A DNA stretch of 64,000 bases from Cristatella mucedo (taxonomy: Eukaryota > Bryozoa > Phylactolaemata > Cristatellidae): assembly GCA_009760855.2 (NCBI GenBank), contig WPIO01000033.1, positions 2,368,501 to 2,432,500 on the forward strand, given 5' to 3'. Every line of letters starts with the position of its first letter. The stretch's first letter is position 1. Positions 60,996-64,000 of this stretch are shown here, in pieces. The translations under genes were made by a program, and so were the position numbers. Under the pieces are notes generated by a model. The model made no database searches and was not told the DNA's origin. It was given only the letters and a program-made list of their open reading frames with translations.

Positions 60996-61694
60996 AATAT
61001 TCGCTCACGAGCTACGTAAAGTGTAGACAAAAGCCTATTTCTCCGAGCTTCATGGAAATCTCATATTTTGTCATAAGAAGAATGCGTACGAGCTCACATA
61101 GATATTACCTAGGCTAGTTGCCTGGTCTTTTACCTTTTCTCCGTCATGCAAATTTGGAGTGCTACCTGTTCTAGGCGAAGCGAAATGTCTTTTACATTAC
61201 ACGGCGCACAGTTTTTCTGCTCTTCCATCTGATCGTGCACTTCAAATGACCCCTTATTTTATGAGTAGTTACTCAAGAAATTGTACACATGAACCATGAC
61301 TCATAATGCTGATATCGAAAGCAATTAAGTTCCGGCATCCATTGTTAAGGATTTCGCGATTTCAGAGTTACGATATAGTTGTACTCAGCAGGCATACTAT
61401 GATCAACACAGTATTTTAGCGGTTGTCACAGTCAATGTTGAAACAAGATTTGTGCAAACTTCGTCCTATTCAGCTCGATAAGAACTCATTTTTTCCGAAT
61501 GAGATCCCTCAGAACGATCGTATTGGTAACAAACAGCTGTCCTTCTTACGTTTTTTTAAATTTAGTTAAGTCAATAACTAATTATACGATATAAACCTAA
61601 GATTTTTATACGCAGCGAAGAGGAACCTAAATGGATGGTGGAAGAAAATTTTCGGAATGCCTTAAGATTTGACAGCCGATGGCTTAGGCATCAA
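60996..61694. other. Unassigned intron sequence
   Basis: AT-rich, no recognised feature. Confidence 0.4.
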
Positions 61695-62590
61695 GCAATG
61701 TATGTATGTATCTCAGCCTGTACTCCACAAAGCAACAAAGACTATAGGTGGTACGTAAGAGATTTTTGTAAAGCGAACTCACAGCCAAAGTGGTTTTTGG
61801 TACGCATTCGGTAGCCAGCAGACTCCATCTCAAGCAACAAAGAGAAAGTGAGAAGCATAGCAGAGTCAGGAGAGTAGTTGAGGTAGTGAGTAGCATACAC
61901 AGTCTGGGACCTGAAGAACTAAAGCTTCTGTCGCTAACGATATTTAAGCGGAGGAATGGAACAGCTAATTTATTGCTCATACAGGACTTAAGGCACGAGG
62001 AGGCTGAAACTGGTGCAGCAATTCAGCTAGGTTTGGAGGAGCCAAGCCGTGGCGGGCCTTGTGGGGCCGCGTAAGAACTTTACTCTTTATCCGTTCATCA
62101 ACCGGCATCCATCTTAGCTCTTTTAGCAAAAGAGACACGTCCTCAAACCTCTGGGACTTGAAGACTAGCCCTGCAGCCATATTCATAGCCATCTGCAGTG
62201 CCTAGTTGCTTTTTTGGTAGCCCAGCCAAAAGGGAAGTACAATAATCAAGCATAGACAGAACTAAGGAGCTAGTTAAATGTTTTGCAAGCCACCATGGAA
62301 GACAGCTCCTTATCTTAGATAGAGATCGGACGTGATGGCTAGCTGTAGAAGCAGACTTCTCAATGAAGCTTTTGAAATTGAGGCAGCTGTCGAAAACGAC
62401 ACCTCAATTTCGAGCACGTGGTGATGGTCGCACAAAAGCATCACCTATTAGAAGAGCAAAGCCTTTTAACCCAGCCACACGCTTAAGGTGTCCTATGAGC
62501 AGCAGTTCAGTTTTATCGTCGTTTAGTTTCAAGAAATTTTCCGACATCCAATCTAACGCAAGAGAATGTTCGTCGTCTCTTTCCATTTTC
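61695..62590 (-). mobile_element. LINE-A copy, antisense, 3' half
   Basis: The short tatg repeat and ctgtactccacaaag mark the 3' end. The minus strand then encodes KLAVPFLRL, LAPPNLAELLHQFQP, a KSQRF block and, at 62404-62592, a WMSENFLKLNDDKTELLLIG segment. Frameshifts occur. It ends near 62590, about 230 bases from the glycosyltransferase exon 1 donor. Confidence 0.92.
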
Positions 62591-62724
62591 AAAGCGGCAA
62601 CATTGCCACCGACGCCGCATTATTCAAGGTCAAATTTACGAAATTTTTGGGGAAATCCTGGCCATCACGCCCTTCGAGGCTTGGACTTCTTAGCCCTATC
62701 CTCCTACACACGCCCTCCAGGGCT

Positions 62725-62733
62725 CGCTTTCTC

Positions 62734-62795
<62 letters not shown>
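62725..62795. repeat. (CT)n microsatellite, about 70 bp
   Basis: CT repeat with one early interruption, immediately inside the glycosyltransferase intron, 25 bases from the exon 1 donor. The long Ser/Leu or Arg/Glu runs in frames here are artefacts. Confidence 0.96.
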
Positions 62796-62796
<1 letters not shown>

Positions 62797-62819
62797 AGAA
62801 CAGTAGCACAAGAGCCTAC

Positions 62820-63555
62820 CTGCTTCGCTCGTTCTGGCCGACATGTCGTCGTCTTCGTTGCCCCAGCCGGCGTAGCGATTCGGATATCCGTTCACGAGCT
62901 CGAAGTTGGCCCGGCTGATGGCCGTCACGCCGCCGAAGGCGTTGTAGTACATGACGTGGTAGCGCATCTCATCGATCGCCGGCGACAGGTGACGCGCTTG
63001 CTCGTCGCAGTAGTACAGGTTTTTGTCGCTCTCCGGCAGCAGGTCCACGTCGTGAAAGACGAAACAGTCGAACTGGCCGCCGCGCTTGAGTGCCTCCGCG
63101 AAGCCGATGTTGAGCAGGCGCCCACGGTTGAAGTCCTCCTTTCCGGCCTGCTCGACGACGAAGATCTGGTAGGCGGCCCGCTGGGCCTGCAGCAGCTCGT
63201 GCAGTCGCCTGAGCACCAGCTTGAGGTGCGCGAAGCGGTCGCGGTACGGGATGACGACGGCGATTCTCTGCCACGCCTCGCAGCCCGACGGCCGCCACGC
63301 GCCGCCGGCGCGAACCGACGGCATGCTAGCGTGCAAGGCGGCCAGGTCGACGTCGGCGCGAACGTCCAGGCCGTCGACGAGATGCAGGCCGCTGAGCCGA
63401 ACCTTGCACTTGCCGCCCACGTCCAGACGCGGGTCAACGATGTGCTCGGGCATGGACACGATCGAGCGGCTCTTGTAGTTGGTCAGGGAGTAAACGACGA
63501 AGCCAACGTATAGCACTCCCAGCGCCCTGACGAGGTCCCGCCTCGACGTCTTCAT
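62820..63555 (-). CDS. B4GALT: B4GALT exon 1: start, membrane anchor and most of the catalytic domain
   Basis: The ATG at 63555-63553 gives MKTSRRDLVRALGVLYVGFV, a short basic tail and a signal-anchor helix (about 8-25), the normal type II Golgi topology. The frame stays open upstream to 63750, but the GC-rich upstream part looks like untranslated or chance sequence, and ggcggcatga is an acceptable start context. The catalytic domain starts near residue 97 (QRIAVVIPYRDRF) and runs to DDDMSARTSEAG. The exon ends in phase 1 before gtaggc. Continuing past that donor runs into the (CT)n tract, so the longer open frame is not the protein. Confidence 0.95.
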
Positions 63556-64000
63556 GCCGCCGCCGAGGCGACGGCGCACCGACGACGACGACACCCGCCG
63601 CCCGCTCGGACCCGACTTGCTCGACTCGGGAGCTAGTCGACGGCGGCAGCGCCGGAGCCGGCGAATGGACGACCGGCCGGCGAGGGGCGGAGAGGCTAGC
63701 GCGGCCGGCGGATTAGCAGCAGCGAGGCGGCCGGCTAAGCGCAAACGCAAGCTCCAGCGGCGACTGACTATCGGCGGCGGCGGTCGCCAGCGTCGACCTG
63801 GTCGGAACGGCCTGCGAATTCGGCAAGTGTCGGACGGGCGACGGTGACGGCAAGCGCCCGCCCGCCGCCGCAGCAGCGGTGTCGTCGATCCCGGCGTCGG
63901 CTAGATAATGTCCGCGAGATAAGATACAGCCTCGTCGGACCTCGGCTAGCGTCGTACGTCGGAGCCGTCGGCACGTCGCAGCGCGAGGCCGAACGGGCGC
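63556..64000 (-). promoter_or_regulatory. CpG-rich upstream region of B4GALT, probable promoter and 5' UTR
   Basis: Very GC- and CpG-rich, continuous with the exon. No TATA box is evident. An ATG at 63750-63748 is in frame with the gene and would add 65 Arg/Ser/Pro-rich residues; I favour the downstream start. Overlapping plus-strand frames are composition artefacts. Confidence 0.6.

Larger units (their letters stand above)
55339..63555 (-). other. B4GALT: Beta-1,4-galactosyl/N-acetylgalactosaminyltransferase gene (GT7), two exons, complete
   Basis: These Golgi enzymes move Gal or GalNAc from UDP-sugar to terminal GlcNAc on glycoproteins and glycolipids, with Mn as cofactor. The two exons (62820-63555 and 55339-55625) join in phase 1 to give 340 residues. 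A type II anchor lies at about residues 8-25. Catalytic-domain motifs are VIPYRDRF (101-108), FNRGRLLNIGF (142-152), FHDVDLLPE (167-175), AFGGVTAIS (206-214), AGWGNEDDDM (229-238) and GRYKMVRH (257-264). The Mn ligands of the family are all present: Asp of DVD, Met261 and His264. Length fits the family. Oddities are Ala206 at the donor-sugar position and an aromatic C-terminal tail. It converges on the TMC gene. Confidence 0.95.

Noticed and set aside
62704-62819. Continuation of the B4GALT frame to 62704 with Arg/Glu repeats
   Set aside because: It is intron sequence after the gtaggc donor; exon 2 at 55625 supplies the conserved next residues in the right phase.
62566-63513. 315-codon plus-strand open frame
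   Set aside because: Antisense shadow of the B4GALT exon 1 in CpG-rich DNA plus the (CT)n tract. The minus frame has the conserved GT7 motifs.
63556-63750. N-terminal extension of B4GALT from the ATG at 63750
   Set aside because: The 65 added residues are Arg/Ser/Pro-rich, composition-driven, and would put a long basic tail before a signal anchor. The start at 63555 gives normal type II topology. Not excluded.

Overview
This is a window of nuclear DNA from a metazoan, most likely an invertebrate bilaterian. It has split genes with GT-AG introns, one TMC-family membrane protein, one animal beta-1,4-galactosyltransferase-family enzyme, many CR1/L2-group LINE fragments, tRNA-derived SINEs, hAT and Tc1/pogo-type DNA transposons, and long microsatellites. 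Nothing bacterial, organellar or viral is visible. The species cannot be fixed from the sequence.

Layout. (1) 3555-47090, plus strand: a transmembrane channel-like (TMC) gene. I reconstruct 14 coding exons whose splice phases all agree. They give 835 residues in one frame, ending in a stop at 47088-47090. The first coding exon(s) lie before 3555 and were not found. The introns are full of repeats. (2) 47091-55338: intergenic DNA between convergent genes, with a nested LINE/LINE/SINE cluster at 48835-50215 and a (GA)n tract. No gene is recognised. (3) 55339-63555, minus strand: a complete two-exon beta-4-glycosyltransferase (GT7 family) gene of 340 residues. Its 7.2-kb intron holds a 17-bp tandem repeat, LINE and SINE copies, and a CpG-rich block. 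(4) 63556-64000: the GC- and CpG-rich upstream region of that gene.

Repeats. Two LINE families dominate. LINE-A has an (ATTAC)-like 3' tail. LINE-B has a 3' end reading roughly cctagaaagagattgagttc, followed by (ATT)n. SINE-1 has a tRNA-like head and borrows the LINE-B 3' end. SINE-2 has a different tRNA-like head containing a perfect 10-bp hairpin, and an unrelated tail. DNA transposons include a SPIN-like hAT copy (14384-14570), a second hAT element with a perfect 8-bp target duplication inside a SINE (16797-17169), and a TA-flanked pogo/mariner-type element (42397-42664). The LINE-A/LINE-B and SINE-1/SINE-2 names are mine, for this window only.

The two genes are not obviously linked in function: one is a multi-pass channel-type membrane protein, the other a Golgi glycan enzyme. 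Repeat ends are accurate to about 10-20 bases unless target duplications are given. Exon ends were placed from splice consensus, phase and family conservation.
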